Positions 10,576 to 20,673 of a stretch of DNA of 53,228 nucleotides are shown here, one piece after another. The stretch is from contig JAJJLU010003557.1 in NCBI GenBank assembly GCA_023807065.1, positions 1 to 53,228 on the forward strand, read 5' to 3'. The notes beneath the pieces are model-generated. The model worked only from the letters and a program-made list of their open reading frames with translations. It was not told the origin of the DNA and ran no database searches. A program made the position numbers and the translations under genes. This DNA is from Isotricha intestinalis (lineage: Eukaryota; Ciliophora; Litostomatea; Vestibuliferida; Isotrichidae). The stretch's first letter is position 1. Every line of letters starts with the position of its first letter.

Positions 10576-12150
10576 TTAAATATTATTTTCTTCTTCTATG
10601 TTATTATAACTATCATCGATTTTTTCAAAAAATTTAATCATTTCATCACATAAATGAATTCTATCCTCTTTAGAACAAAAATATTTAGGATCAATTGCTT
10701 CATTAAAAAAAGAAACTGTACCAAAATCAAAATGAACATCATAAGGTTTTCCTTTATAAACCCAAGTTTTATAAAATAATTTATTAATAAATATTTCATC
10801 AATTCCATTCATATCATTTCTATTGATATTATTATCTCGTTTAATTTTACTTTTAAGCTTTTTAAATAATTCAATATTTTTATTTTCTTTTTTTTCCAGA
10901 ATTAATATTTTATAATGATCAATTTTATCATTAAAATCATTCACAGGAAGTCTTATTAAAGAACAAATAAAATTTTGTAATTCAGGCCAAATATTATTTT
11001 CATATTCTTCTTTTACATCTTCTTCAATATATTTTAAATTATCAGATAAATCAGTATAATTTCCAAAAGATTTATAAACTTCAGTAATTATTCCAATATG
11101 AAAATTAATAAATTTGTCAATAAGATTAACAATATAATTATCTGATAATGAAGGATTAATAATTTCATTATATTTTTTTTCATTTTCTTCAATTTCAAAT
11201 AAAAAACAAATAAAACTTTTAAAATAATTATAATAATAATTACACATATTTTGAATATCTTGCAAATGTTTTTCTTTACCATCATTTTCATCTTCATTTT
11301 CATTAAATTCAAATATTTTTTCAAATATTTGAGTCATATTATTTTTGAATTTATTAATGTCATTACTTTCCAAAATTTTATTGATATAAATATAAAAATA
11401 TTTTCTAAAACAATCTTCATAAACTCTTTTACTAATTAAAGAATTTCTAATAACATCTTCAATAGATCTTTTATCATTAAAACTTCTTATCATACCTAAA
11501 AAAATCTTTCCAGATAAAGCACTAGGTAAAATAATATATTCACAACAACAGCCTTTCACAATTTCATTTTTATAAGTTCCTAATAAGATAAGATAAAAAT
11601 GAATTAATTGACAATTTAAATTTACTATAAAATTTAAATTATTAGGTGAAATTGCAGGAACATTATGATCCTCACTCGGATGAATTATAATTTCTCTTTT
11701 TAAATAATTATCATTAAAATCACAATCAGGATTAATTTTAATATATTGATAATCATTTGGACATTCTTTAACAGTTAAATTAAAATTATCTTCATCTGTA
11801 ATAATACATGTATAAACAAAAGTTTTATGTTCTTTATCAACTACTCCTTTAAAATCATAAAATATATAAGGATGAGGTACAATATTCAATTTTAATTCAT
11901 TTCTTGTTACAATTGAAGATGAATCTAAAGTTAAATGAAAATATTCAAAAGGTATATTTCCTAATTTATTTATTCTATCTTTTATTTTAAATGGTAAATT
12001 AAGTGGATTATCTGATTTTAGAGTTAAAAAAGGAGGAAGGAAATTATAATAATCATTTGAGTATTGCCCTATGTAAGGAATTGCAAACATTTGAAGGAGT
12101 TCACATTTTTTTTGATAATAAGGGAAATTTGGATTCATTTTTTTTTCCAT
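10576..12150 (-). CDS. Conserved-looking 524-aa protein, function unknown
   Basis: One exon, ATG to TAA. Unlike most neighbours it is not low complexity. It has a rich residue mix with Cys, Trp, Pro and His, e.g. PYIGQYSNDYYNFLPPFLTL near residue 25, HPYIFYDFKGVVDKEHKTF near 115 and VKGCCCEYIILPSALSGKIF near 210. Residues 1-250 are predicted mostly beta, and 250-440 mostly helical with an acidic Asn/Glu loop (about 280-293). The C-terminus has FINKLFYKTWVYKGKPYDVHF and FCSKEDRIHLCDEMIKFFEK. No signal peptide or membrane helix. I do not recognise the family; it reads as a globular cytosolic protein that a sensitive profile search could place. Confidence 0.8.
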   Translation of the reverse strand: MEKKMNPNFPYYQKKCELLQMFAIPYIGQYSNDYYNFLPPFLTLKSDNPLNLPFKIKDRINKLGNIPFEYFHLTLDSSSIVTRNELKLNIVPHPYIFYDFKGVVDKEHKTFVYTCIITDEDNFNLTVKECPNDYQYIKINPDCDFNDNYLKREIIIHPSEDHNVPAISPNNLNFIVNLNCQLIHFYLILLGTYKNEIVKGCCCEYIILPSALSGKIFLGMIRSFNDKRSIEDVIRNSLISKRVYEDCFRKYFYIYINKILESNDINKFKNNMTQIFEKIFEFNENEDENDGKEKHLQDIQNMCNYYYNYFKSFICFLFEIEENEKKYNEIINPSLSDNYIVNLIDKFINFHIGIITEVYKSFGNYTDLSDNLKYIEEDVKEEYENNIWPELQNFICSLIRLPVNDFNDKIDHYKILILEKKENKNIELFKKLKSKIKRDNNINRNDMNGIDEIFINKLFYKTWVYKGKPYDVHFDFGTVSFFNEAIDPKYFCSKEDRIHLCDEMIKFFEKIDDSYNNIEEENNI

Positions 12151-12921
12151 TTTTTTTTTAACTATTTTTCTTTTTTATTTTAATGATATTTATTTTAATT
12201 AAAAATTTCATATGACATATCTATTTTTCAATATTTATAAGTTACAATAATTTAGAATGTTTTTTTCTATTTTTGTTTATTTTTATTACTTGTAACAATA
12301 TTAGTCTAAATTAAAGAAGGATTAAAGAAAAAAAATAAATTTGAGTATATATAGTTAAATATATTAAATTCTAATTATTCATTCAGAATGAAAGTTTACT
12401 CATTTTAAAAATAAAAAATTATAGATATTAATATATTAACTATTATGAAGAAATATTGAAATATATTTTAATGTTTAATAAAAAAAGTTTAGAATTTTAA
12501 ACGTATTTCTTGTTTTCATAGTTTTTATTTTAATGTATTTATTAATTGATTTAAACAATTAAATATTTAAATTAAATTAAAAAAAATTATATAAAAGAAA
12601 GATGTATTGGTTAATCAAATATTTTATTTTTTGTTTTTAAGATTTTCAAATGATATAATCAAAAATAAAAAATTACTTGGAAATTTTAATTATCAAAAAT
12701 TAAAAAGAAATATATGAAAAATATATGAAGATTTTAATGAAAAGTAATTATGAAAATATGAAATTATAAATTTTATTTTTAATTTTGGTTAATATAAGAT
12801 TGTTTATAATTTTTTTCCTTTTTTTAATTAAAAAAACATAACACTAATATATAATAAATAATAATCTTTATGTATTATTATTTATAATCTAAATATTTTT
12901 TTAAAAAATTAGTATTTTATA
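12151..12921. other. Intergenic, no intact gene
   Basis: 771 bp of AT-rich sequence between two minus-strand genes. One plus frame near 12640-12770 is rich in Lys/Ile/Glu but has TAA codons and only residues that AT-rich sequence gives by chance, so I do not call a gene. Confidence 0.55.
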
Positions 12922-13425
12922 TTATTCATCATTTTCTAATTCTATTTCTTCTTCTTCTTCTTCTTCTTTTTCTTTTTTTTCTTGTAATTGAATTTCTTCT
13001 GGGGATTTATCATCAAAAACAGCATTGATCATTTCTTCATCTAATTCTTGTAATTTATTAATATCATTGTTTTCTTGAGTGTTTAAAACATTAAATAAAT
13101 AATATTTTGCTTCACTAAGATTAAAAGATTTAGTTTTATAATCTATAGGATCTTTCCCTGGAATATCTTCTTGATTTTTTTTTACATATTTATACTTTTC
13201 CAAATTAATTTTCAATTTAATCAAAACATTATTTAATTTAATATAATATTGAAATTGGTCAAAACTAATTGATTTTTCTTTTTCATTTTCTAATCTTGAA
13301 TATTCAGAAACAATTCTTTCTACTTCATTTAAATTTTTCAATAAATAAATTAAATAAGCATCTATATTATTTATTTTAGAAAATTCATCTTCATTTATAT
13401 TTCTATTACAACATGCATTACCCAT
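12922..13425 (-). CDS. Small acidic protein with N-myristoyl/palmitoyl signal (MGNACC)
   Basis: The open frame begins 13 codons earlier, but I place the start at 13425. There the protein begins MGNACCNRNINEDEF: Gly2 for N-myristoylation, Cys5 and Cys6 for S-palmitoylation. An internal start that so exactly makes an acylation signal is very unlikely by chance, and the upstream 13 residues are AT-rich leader. The 167-residue product is otherwise helical (about 20-95) with an acidic tail of consecutive Glu. It resembles other small membrane-tethered scaffold proteins of protists only in general form. The start lies 75 bp from the divergent coiled-coil/LRR gene, so the two probably share a promoter. 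Confidence 0.75.
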   Translation of the reverse strand: MGNACCNRNINEDEFSKINNIDAYLIYLLKNLNEVERIVSEYSRLENEKEKSISFDQFQYYIKLNNVLIKLKINLEKYKYVKKNQEDIPGKDPIDYKTKSFNLSEAKYYLFNVLNTQENNDINKLQELDEEMINAVFDDKSPEEIQLQEKKEKEEEEEEEIELENDE

Positions 13426-13500
13426 TAAAAAAATATTATTCAAATTAAAAAATTTTAGTTTCAAAAAATTAATTTTTTTAATTATAATATTACATTCATT
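13426..13500. promoter_or_regulatory. 75-bp bidirectional promoter
   Basis: Only 75 bp separate the start codons of the MGNACC protein (-) and the coiled-coil/LRR protein (+). Both promoters and both 5' leaders must fit here. AT-rich; no defined element recognised. Confidence 0.4.
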
Positions 13501-15936
13501 ATGGCAAGTATAGAAGAAATGAATAATATTATTTCTGATTTAATGAAAAATTCAGCTGATTTAGAAGAGAAAAATAAAGAATTAAAAAAACAAAATGAAT
13601 TATTAAAAAGTCAATTAAAAGAAATTAATGATAAAGTAAATTCATATGATAAATATTCTGAAGAATTAAATAAAATGAAAGAAGATTATAGATTATTATC
13701 AAATGATCTTGAAAGTAAAAATAAAGAACTTGAACAATTAAATAAAAACAATTTTAATATAAATGAAGTTGAAAAAAAATATAATGAGGTCATTAAAGAA
13801 TTTGATGAATATAAAGAAAATTGTGATCCTGAAAAAATAAAAGAATTAGGGAATTTAATAAAAAAAATGGAAAGTGAAAAGAAAAAGAATTTAGATAAAA
13901 TAAATAATTATGAAAAAGAATTAAAAGAAATTAATGAAGAATTATCAATAGCAATAGATAAAAATAAAAATAATGATCAAAGATTTGAACAATGTAAATT
14001 GGAATATGAAAATGAAAAAAAAATAATGTTAAAAAAAATATCGGATTTAGAACAATTAAACACTGATTATGAAAATATACAAATTAAAAAAAGAGAAGAA
14101 TTAAATTTAATAAATGAAGAAAATAATAATTTAATAAATACAATTTCAACAATGAATAATAAACTAATTGATTTAGAAAAAGAAAAACAAAAAGTAAAAA
14201 CAGAAACTTTTGAAACAATAAAATCAATGCAAGATAAAATTATAAATTCTGAAGAAACAATTTCGCCTTCTAAAATTAAAGAATTATTTGCTGAAAATTC
14301 TGATTTATTATATATTAAAGATAGTTCTTTAACTTATCAAAATTTATTTAATTATATTTTACAAAATTTTAATTATTTATCAAAAAGTGTTTTTATTAGT
14401 TTTGATGGGAATAATTATTGTGTTTCTACTTTAAATATTTTTCAAGAATGTTTATTAGATATTTATTTATTATTATATATAAGATGTTCTGAAAATAAAA
14501 ATGATAAAGAAAAAAAATTAAGTACTGAAGATTTTACAGATGATATATTATTAAATATTTCAAATGAATTTCTTAAATATAATATTTTTAAAAATAAAAA
14601 AATTGAAATATTATTAGATGTTTATAATAAAAAAATTGACAATATTTCTTTAGATAATAATTTAAAAGATGAAATTAAAGAATCACTGAAACAAAAAATT
14701 GAAAATCATAAAAACAATACATTAAATAATATTAAAAGTGTAGTTAAGAAATGTAGTGAATCAATAAAAAATGGAAATATAGAAATTGAAGGAAAAGTAA
14801 TTTATACTTTTTCAATATCACATAAAGTGTATTCAATAATAAAAGGTTATTTAATGATTAATATTAAATTTTTAACTCCTTTAACAATTGAAACTATAAT
14901 TAATAAAATTAAATATCCAAATGAACCTATTAATAAAATCCAATTTAAAGGCTCATTCAATAAAATAGGTGAAAATTATATTCAAAAATTATTATTAAGT
15001 GTTTATATATATTCTCCTGAGATTCTATGCTTTTCATTTAAAAATTGTGAAAATTTAAGTAAACAAATATTAAATTATATTGTTATTATGATAAGCAATT
15101 TATCAAATTTAAAAATACTTGATTTAGAATCTAATAAATTAAATAATGAACAAATAAAAATTTTAGCAAATGGATTAAAAGAAAATAAAACATTAACTGC
15201 TTTAATTTTAAATAATAATAAAATATCTTCAGATGGAGGTTTTTATCTTGCTGATGCTTTAGTTGAAAATAAAAATATTACTCAATTATATTTAAGTAAA
15301 AATAATATTACTGAAGATGGGTTAAAATCAATATTAAATGTAATAAATAAAAATCAAAAAATTAAATTTTTAGATATAAGTTATAATGAATTAGAAGCAA
15401 ATGATTTTTCAATAATATCAGATTTTTTAAAAGAAAAACCAAATATGAAAATGTTAAATTTAAGTGGAAATGAATTAGATAAAAATGGGGCAATTAATTT
15501 AGGAAATTATTTTTCAAATGGAAAAAATATTGATGTTTTAAATATGAGTGATATGAATATTATTGATGAATTTATTCCAATTTTGTTTAAATCTTTTAAT
15601 AATGAAGAATTGTATTTTGATGATAATAATATTAAAGAAGATGGGTTTAAATCATTATTTGAAATGATTAGTACTAATGGAAATTTAAAAAAATTATCTT
15701 TAAAAAATACTGGAATAAATTCTACTGGTTTAACAATTTTAAATAATATTATTAAAAAATTAAGTAATATTGTAGAAATTCATTTAGAAAATAATTATTT
15801 TAATGAAAATGCTTGTAATATTTTATTTGACTTATGTAAAGAAAAAGGTGTTAAAATTTTTGTCACTTTAGATAAATTAAATTATAATGATAATAATCTA
15901 CAATTTGATGATATTAATAATATAATATTTAGTTAA
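13501..15936 (+). CDS. Coiled-coil protein with C-terminal RNI-type leucine-rich repeats
   Basis: 811 residues in one exon. Residues ~1-250 form a long Glu/Lys-rich coiled coil with Leu heptads. Residues ~255-520 are a mixed globular region (SPSKIKELFAENSDLLYIKD, then a Tyr/Leu-rich helix set). From ~525 to the end run ribonuclease-inhibitor-type LRRs of ~28 residues, e.g. LKILDLESNKLNNEQIKILA, LTALILNNNKISSDGGFYLA, ITQLYLSKNNITEDGLKSIL and MKMLNLSGNELDKNGAINLG, about nine in all. RNI-type LRRs bind protein partners such as Ran-type GTPases or cytoskeletal proteins. Coiled coil plus LRR suggests a scaffold, possibly cortical or ciliary (inference). Stop is TAA. Confidence 0.9.
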   Translation: MASIEEMNNIISDLMKNSADLEEKNKELKKQNELLKSQLKEINDKVNSYDKYSEELNKMKEDYRLLSNDLESKNKELEQLNKNNFNINEVEKKYNEVIKEFDEYKENCDPEKIKELGNLIKKMESEKKKNLDKINNYEKELKEINEELSIAIDKNKNNDQRFEQCKLEYENEKKIMLKKISDLEQLNTDYENIQIKKREELNLINEENNNLINTISTMNNKLIDLEKEKQKVKTETFETIKSMQDKIINSEETISPSKIKELFAENSDLLYIKDSSLTYQNLFNYILQNFNYLSKSVFISFDGNNYCVSTLNIFQECLLDIYLLLYIRCSENKNDKEKKLSTEDFTDDILLNISNEFLKYNIFKNKKIEILLDVYNKKIDNISLDNNLKDEIKESLKQKIENHKNNTLNNIKSVVKKCSESIKNGNIEIEGKVIYTFSISHKVYSIIKGYLMINIKFLTPLTIETIINKIKYPNEPINKIQFKGSFNKIGENYIQKLLLSVYIYSPEILCFSFKNCENLSKQILNYIVIMISNLSNLKILDLESNKLNNEQIKILANGLKENKTLTALILNNNKISSDGGFYLADALVENKNITQLYLSKNNITEDGLKSILNVINKNQKIKFLDISYNELEANDFSIISDFLKEKPNMKMLNLSGNELDKNGAINLGNYFSNGKNIDVLNMSDMNIIDEFIPILFKSFNNEELYFDDNNIKEDGFKSLFEMISTNGNLKKLSLKNTGINSTGLTILNNIIKKLSNIVEIHLENNYFNENACNILFDLCKEKGVKIFVTLDKLNYNDNNLQFDDINNIIFS

Positions 15937-16056
15937 TTTTCATAAACATATTTATTTTTATTAGTTATTTAAATTTTGGGCAATTGTATTTATATTAAAA
16001 ATAATTTTAATATAATATTTTTTAAAATTTAATTATTTTATTTAAGAAAAAAAATA

Positions 16057-17168
16057 ATGAATAAACTAAGTTCTATTAAGTTTATTGATTATCTTCAATT
16101 TATTGTAAACTATATTATCTCTAAATATATTAGGGAATAATAACTGAAAAAACTTTACAATCTTTTGAAACGGAATATATTTCATTATATAGAATTAATA
16201 CAACAAAAAATCTAATAAGTATTTTAAAACAAACATTAATTTCTTATATAAAAAATTTAAAAGAAGATGGAATAATTAGTATAGGAAATTCTATTGTTTC
16301 AAATTATCTTCAAAGTAAATTTCAACTTCATAAAAAATTATTAAATAAAATATTATTAATTTATTCAAAAAAACAACTTATAATATTAAAACAATATTTA
16401 AATAAATGGAGAAGTAAATTTAAATTTAATACAATATATCAAAAAATATATAATTACAAAAGGAATAATTTAACAAGAAACAATAGTTTTTCAAAAAAAA
16501 ACATATTTCAAAAAAATTGGTCTGATAAAAATTATACAATTACAAAGAAGCAAAAGCAAAAATTTATTTATAATTCATCAAATACAAGTTTAGTTACTCA
16601 CTCAGAAACAATTTCAAACTTTATTCAAAGACAAGAAGAATATTTAAAAGAATCAAATAATTTAATGAATAAAATGAAAAAAAATTCTGAAAAAGAATGT
16701 GGTTTAATTTATACTTTTATCCCAAAAGTTAATGATAATTTAAGAAATTTATATAAAAAATCTAAAATTTCTGCTTATTCAAGATTATATAATGATAGTA
16801 TTGAAAGAAAAAATAAAAGAAAAGAATCTGAAAAAAAAGTTAATGTTAGACTTTTAAAAAATAAGAGAGTAAATAAAAATTATTTTGATGAATTATATGA
16901 AGATTATAAAATAAGAGAAAAGAAAAATAAAATTTTAATGAAAAAAATTGATTTTGAAAGAGGATATACTTTTATTCCTAATTTAATTTATAGAAATCAG
17001 AATTTTGATAATATAAGTTTTGATTATTACAAGAGAGTATTAAAAAGAAAAAAGAATATTACTCCTGAAATAAAAGGAAATAATACTATAAATTATTATA
17101 AAAAAAATAAATTAAAAGATATTTCAATGATTTCAAAAGGAAATAATTCATCTGTAATATCTAATTAA
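16057..17168 (+). CDS. Two-exon basic protein with TFIPxxN-type motifs
   Basis: The frame is open from about 16134 to the stop but has no ATG until 16665. A short first exon at 16057-16104 (MNKLSSIKFIDYLQFI) joins in phase across a 29-nt GT-AG intron, giving 360 residues. Residues ~20-110 are helical (EYISLYRINTTKNLI, LILKQYLNKWRSKF), a helix pair resembling N-termini of many uncharacterised ciliate proteins. The C-terminal part has two YTFIP motifs (YTFIPKVN, YTFIPNLI) and SRLYNDSIERK between them. This is the repeated T-F-x-P-x-I/V-N plus R-L-Y-x-D-A pattern I associate with protist cytoskeletal proteins. Exact function unknown. A start at 16665 would discard the well-formed upstream 177 codons. 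Confidence 0.78.
16105..16133 (+). other. 29-nt intron
   Basis: GTAAACT...TATTAG. It joins a 48-nt first exon to the long open frame in phase 0; without removal the first exon runs straight into in-frame stops. Confidence 0.75.
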
Positions 17169-17337
17169 TGATATTTCTATAAATTTGTAACTAGTTTAAA
17201 GAAATTTGATTTGATAAATATTTAAAAAAATTTTATATGATTGAGAGAATTTTACTTATTATTATTGTTTTTAATCTATTAGTAATATTGTTAAACATTA
17301 ATAAGATTTTTTTAATATAAATTTAAAAAAATAAAAT

Positions 17338-17979
17338 ATGGCTTTTCGACATAAATTAAAAAGAGTAAAAATTTATTGTTTAAAAATGTAGCTTTACTTT
17401 GATGAATTTGGAGATGAATCAGAAAATCAATATAAAACTTATAGAATAAAAAATAATTATTTTAATGATAGAACAGATGATTTTTTCTTAAAAATATTTT
17501 CAAAAAGTACAAATAGATTATTAGGAAATTCATCATCTATAAAAAATAAAAAATATTTAACAATTGATAATAATAAATATTCTGATTCAACATATAGACC
17601 TTCTTATACATATAATAATAATTTATCTCAAATTTCAAGTAAAATTCCATTAATAAAAACAAGAGAAAATTCATATAAAAGATATCATAAAAGTTTAAAT
17701 AAAGAAATTCAATTTCTTTCTAATGCTTTTAAAAAGAAATATACTTCAACTTCTAATAGACCTATTTCAAATTTTCAAAAAAGAAAAAGTGAATATACTA
17801 TAAATTTAGCAAGTCCTTTGTCGGATATAAAAAATCAAAATAAAATTATAAAATCAAATCAACCGAATTTTTTTTCTGATTATATCAAAAGTAATAATAA
17901 AGGAAAACAAAGCATTGATAATTTATTTGAAGAAAATGAAGAAATTAAAAACTTTAGATTATCTATGAGAAGGAAGTAA
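17338..17979 (+). CDS. Two-exon Ser/Asn/Lys-rich hypothetical protein
   Basis: This gene is invisible without splicing. ATG at 17338 gives nine codons (MAFRHKLKR), then a 27-nt GT-AG intron whose in-frame TAG forces removal, then 195 open codons to TAA, 204 residues in total. The start of exon 2 is acidic (LYFDEFGDESENQYKTYR) and the rest is basic and Ser/Tyr-rich (STYRPSYTYNNN, STSNRPISNFQKRKS). It looks disordered, with many candidate phosphorylation sites. No domain is recognised. It lies between two other small basic-protein genes on the same strand. Confidence 0.75.
17365..17391 (+). other. 27-nt intron
   Basis: GTAAAAATTT...AAATGTAG. Length is a multiple of three but it contains an in-frame TAG, so read-through would truncate the protein after 17 residues. 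Confidence 0.75.
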
Positions 17980-18090
17980 TTATTTTTATTATTATTTAAT
18001 TTAATTTATTTATTTATTTAAATCTTTTGGTGTATTTTAAAGAGAAATTTTTGTTATTTAATTTAGATAATATTTTTTTATAAAAATAAA

Positions 18091-19176
18091 ATGGATGGAA
18101 ATAAATTATCCTTTCAAAGACAATTAACAATAAATAAACAAAAGGATCCAACATTACAAAACCGTCAAAAAAATATATTAAAGAGATTAAAGACAATAAA
18201 ACAATTAGAAAGACTATATACTTTAACAATAAAAAAGCCTGAATATAGAGAAAGTAATACATCATTAATAAAAAAAAGGGTTAAATTTCAAAGTGATATA
18301 CATGTTAATGTATTCAATAAAACACCTGTATTAATAACAGAAACAATAACAAAAGATTCAACAATAAAAGACAATAGTATTGATAGAAATAATAATAATA
18401 ATAATAATGATATTAACAAAAACGAAAACAAAAAAAATAACAATATTAGTGGAAATATGTTATATAGGAAAAATACAAGTTCATTTGGTCAAAATTTAAA
18501 TATAAAAAATAATCTTAAAAAACTTTTATCTAAACCAACTATGAAATTATTTAAAAAAAAAGAAACTCTAAATCCTATGTTTTTTAGAACAAATCCATTT
18601 TTTAACAAAAAAAAAATAACAAATCCTCTTGAAATTGCAGAAGAAGATAAAATATTTGATCAATTAAATACTGAGAAAAATGTAAATATAAATAAAAAAA
18701 AACCATTGTTTGTTAAAAATTTAACAGATGATGAAAGAATTTTAGAAAAAATGTATAAATTAGACAAAGAATATTTTGATAAAATTAAAAAAGTTAAAAA
18801 ATTAAAAGATAGTTTAGATTTAGAACAATATCAAAAAAGTCTTTTATATATAATTGCTAGTAAACTATCAAAAGAACATTTTAAAAAATTAGAAAGAAGT
18901 TTTAATAAAATAAGAGAAAATAGTAAAGTTAACATTGAAACGAGTAATGATTTTATTAAAAGTTTAGAAAGAAAAGAAAAAAAAATAATTAAAAATATTA
19001 ATTATACTAGTGAAAGATGTGAACAAATGATGAGAACTACTGGTGATTCAATTGAATTTAAATCATTTACTTTACCTAAAGTTAAATTTTATAGAATTAT
19101 AAAAATAGATAAAAAGAGAAAAAATAGACATTATTTTAATTTTGATCCTTCTGATAGTGAAAGTCAATATTATTAG
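18091..19176 (+). CDS. Basic 361-aa hypothetical protein
   Basis: Single exon with an A-rich leader before ATG. It ends in TAG, the only TAG stop among the complete genes. The N-terminal 60 residues are basic helices (RQKNILKRLKTIKQLERLY). An Asn run follows (about 92-120). Residues ~210-290 form a more conserved-looking helical segment (DDERILEKMYKLDKEYFDKI, LEQYQKSLLYIIASKLSKEH). The C-terminus is RIIKIDKKRKNRHYFNF, then acidic Ser residues. The helical segment is the type seen in uncharacterised ciliate cytoskeletal proteins; function unknown. Confidence 0.78.
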   Translation: MDGNKLSFQRQLTINKQKDPTLQNRQKNILKRLKTIKQLERLYTLTIKKPEYRESNTSLIKKRVKFQSDIHVNVFNKTPVLITETITKDSTIKDNSIDRNNNNNNNDINKNENKKNNNISGNMLYRKNTSSFGQNLNIKNNLKKLLSKPTMKLFKKKETLNPMFFRTNPFFNKKKITNPLEIAEEDKIFDQLNTEKNVNINKKKPLFVKNLTDDERILEKMYKLDKEYFDKIKKVKKLKDSLDLEQYQKSLLYIIASKLSKEHFKKLERSFNKIRENSKVNIETSNDFIKSLERKEKKIIKNINYTSERCEQMMRTTGDSIEFKSFTLPKVKFYRIIKIDKKRKNRHYFNFDPSDSESQYY

Positions 19177-19292
19177 AATATATTTAAATTTATAATTTAA
19201 TATTATTAATACTATTAAATGTAAGAAAAAATAAAATCGTTTTTTATATTTACTTGAAATTATAAACATATAAAAAATATTTTTAAAGAAAA

Positions 19293-19907
19293 ATGAATAT
19301 TGAATTTGAATTACCTTTAAATAACAAAAGAGGAAAAAATATATATTCATCAAAAATTGTTGTTCCTGATTATATAATTGATCATTTATTAACAAATCGT
19401 CAAAAAAATAAAAGCAAATTAAATAAAAATTCTAAAATTAAAATACAAAAAAATTCAACAAATATTTTTAATATTTCTAATAAAAATAATCAATCCAGTC
19501 AACAATTACCAAAAGAAAGGTTTTTATCACCACAAATTGATAATTATGATAAAATTAAATTAATAAAAGAAAATAAAAGATTAAAAGAGGAAAATCAAAA
19601 ATTAAAAGAAACTATAAAAAATTTAAAAAATAATATTAATTCTTCTGATTCAAATTTAAATTATTCTAATTTTAATAATGAAATAAATAGGGAAAAATTA
19701 GCTAATTTAATTCTAACTATGTCATATGAAAAACAAAGTGATGAAATGTTTAATAATTTTTCCAGAAATAGTTCAAATATAAAATTATTTGATAATGAAT
19801 TAATTGAAGAAAATAAAGAAAAATTCAAAATGAAAGAATTAAATAAAATATATGAAAAAACAAAAAAATTATTTCAACAATACCAAAATGAACTTTCCAA
19901 AAAATAA
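19293..19907 (+). CDS. Short coiled-coil protein, 204 aa
   Basis: Single exon, ATG after AAAGAAAA. The N-terminus (MNIEFELPLNNKRGKNIYSS and IVVPDYIIDHLLTNRQK) looks folded. A basic Asn/Ser-rich linker follows. Then comes a heptad stretch at about 88-115 (IKENKRLKEENQKLKETIKN), a leucine-zipper-like coiled coil without a preceding bZIP basic region. A second helix lies at the C-terminus. Probable oligomeric structural protein; no function recognised. Confidence 0.72.
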   Translation: MNIEFELPLNNKRGKNIYSSKIVVPDYIIDHLLTNRQKNKSKLNKNSKIKIQKNSTNIFNISNKNNQSSQQLPKERFLSPQIDNYDKIKLIKENKRLKEENQKLKETIKNLKNNINSSDSNLNYSNFNNEINREKLANLILTMSYEKQSDEMFNNFSRNSSNIKLFDNELIEENKEKFKMKELNKIYEKTKKLFQQYQNELSKK

Positions 19908-20051
19908 TGTTTATAGATATTTTATAAAAAGAAAATATGGATGAAATAATATTAACTAAATATATAGATTATAATATAAAAAAATTGTGGATAAGAAAAA
20001 ATATTATCTTTTAAAAATATTTTTTTATCTTTTTTAAAAAAAATATTTTTT

Positions 20052-20455
20052 TTAATTTCTCATATAAGAAACTAAATATATAGTAAGTAAAGCAAAAACT
20101 AAAGGTTTATCTTTCCCACCAGCATTTTTTTCTTTAGGATAATAAATATAATATATATTATCTAAAGATTTATCATAATAAGCACTTGTAGAATTTGTCA
20201 TAAAAGCACCAACACGATGACTAATCATTAAATCAGTTATATATTTAAATGGTTTTTTAAATCTATATAATATTTCCATAACTTTTTCCAATATATCATT
20301 TATTAATTGATCTGCTTTATTTTCATCAAATATTCTATTTGTTAAAAATTCATCAACACATTGTTGAATTTCATCTAAATTTTCTTGACTTAATCCTGGA
20401 ATCTATAATGATATTATTTATTTATTTATACTTCTTCTTCATCATCAATATCCAT
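20052..20455 (-). CDS. Tctex1-type dynein light chain (DYNLT family), two exons
   Basis: The frame is open only from 20402 without an ATG at its start. A first exon at 20455-20432 (MDIDDEEE) joins through a 29-nt GT-AG intron to IPGLSQENLDEIQQCVDEFL, giving 124 residues, normal for the family. Helix-strand order fits Tctex1: two N-terminal helices, then FKYITDLMISHRVGAF, SAYYDKSLDNIYYIYY and a C-terminal beta strand pair. The characteristic K-Y-I-x-x-x-x-I signature is present. Such light chains dimerise and bind intermediate chains of cytoplasmic and axonemal dyneins, linking cargo or docking the motor. The gene lies convergent to the 19.3-kb coiled-coil gene. Confidence 0.88.
20403..20431 (-). 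other. 29-nt intron
   Basis: On the minus strand GTATAAATAA...CATTATAG, phase 0, between MDIDDEEE and IPGLSQ. Stops lie in the intron in frame, so it must be removed to give the dynein light chain an initiator Met. Confidence 0.8.
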
Positions 20456-20673
20456 TTTATTTTAATTATTATTTAAACATATAACTTAAAAAAATAAAAA
20501 ATAAAATAAAAAAATCAAAAGACAAAAAAATAAAAATTCCATATTTTATAATAAAATAATATTTTTGTATTAATTCTTTGAAAAAATATTTGTAAACCCA
20601 TAAAAAAGCAAATAAAAAAATATTAAAAAAATTAAAAAGAAAAATAATAAAACAAAACGGAAAAATCCAAATT

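Noticed and set aside
12630..12800. Possible gene relic with KEIYEKYMKILMKSNYENMK
   Set aside because: Residues are nearly all those produced by random AT-rich sequence, with frequent stops; too weak to call.
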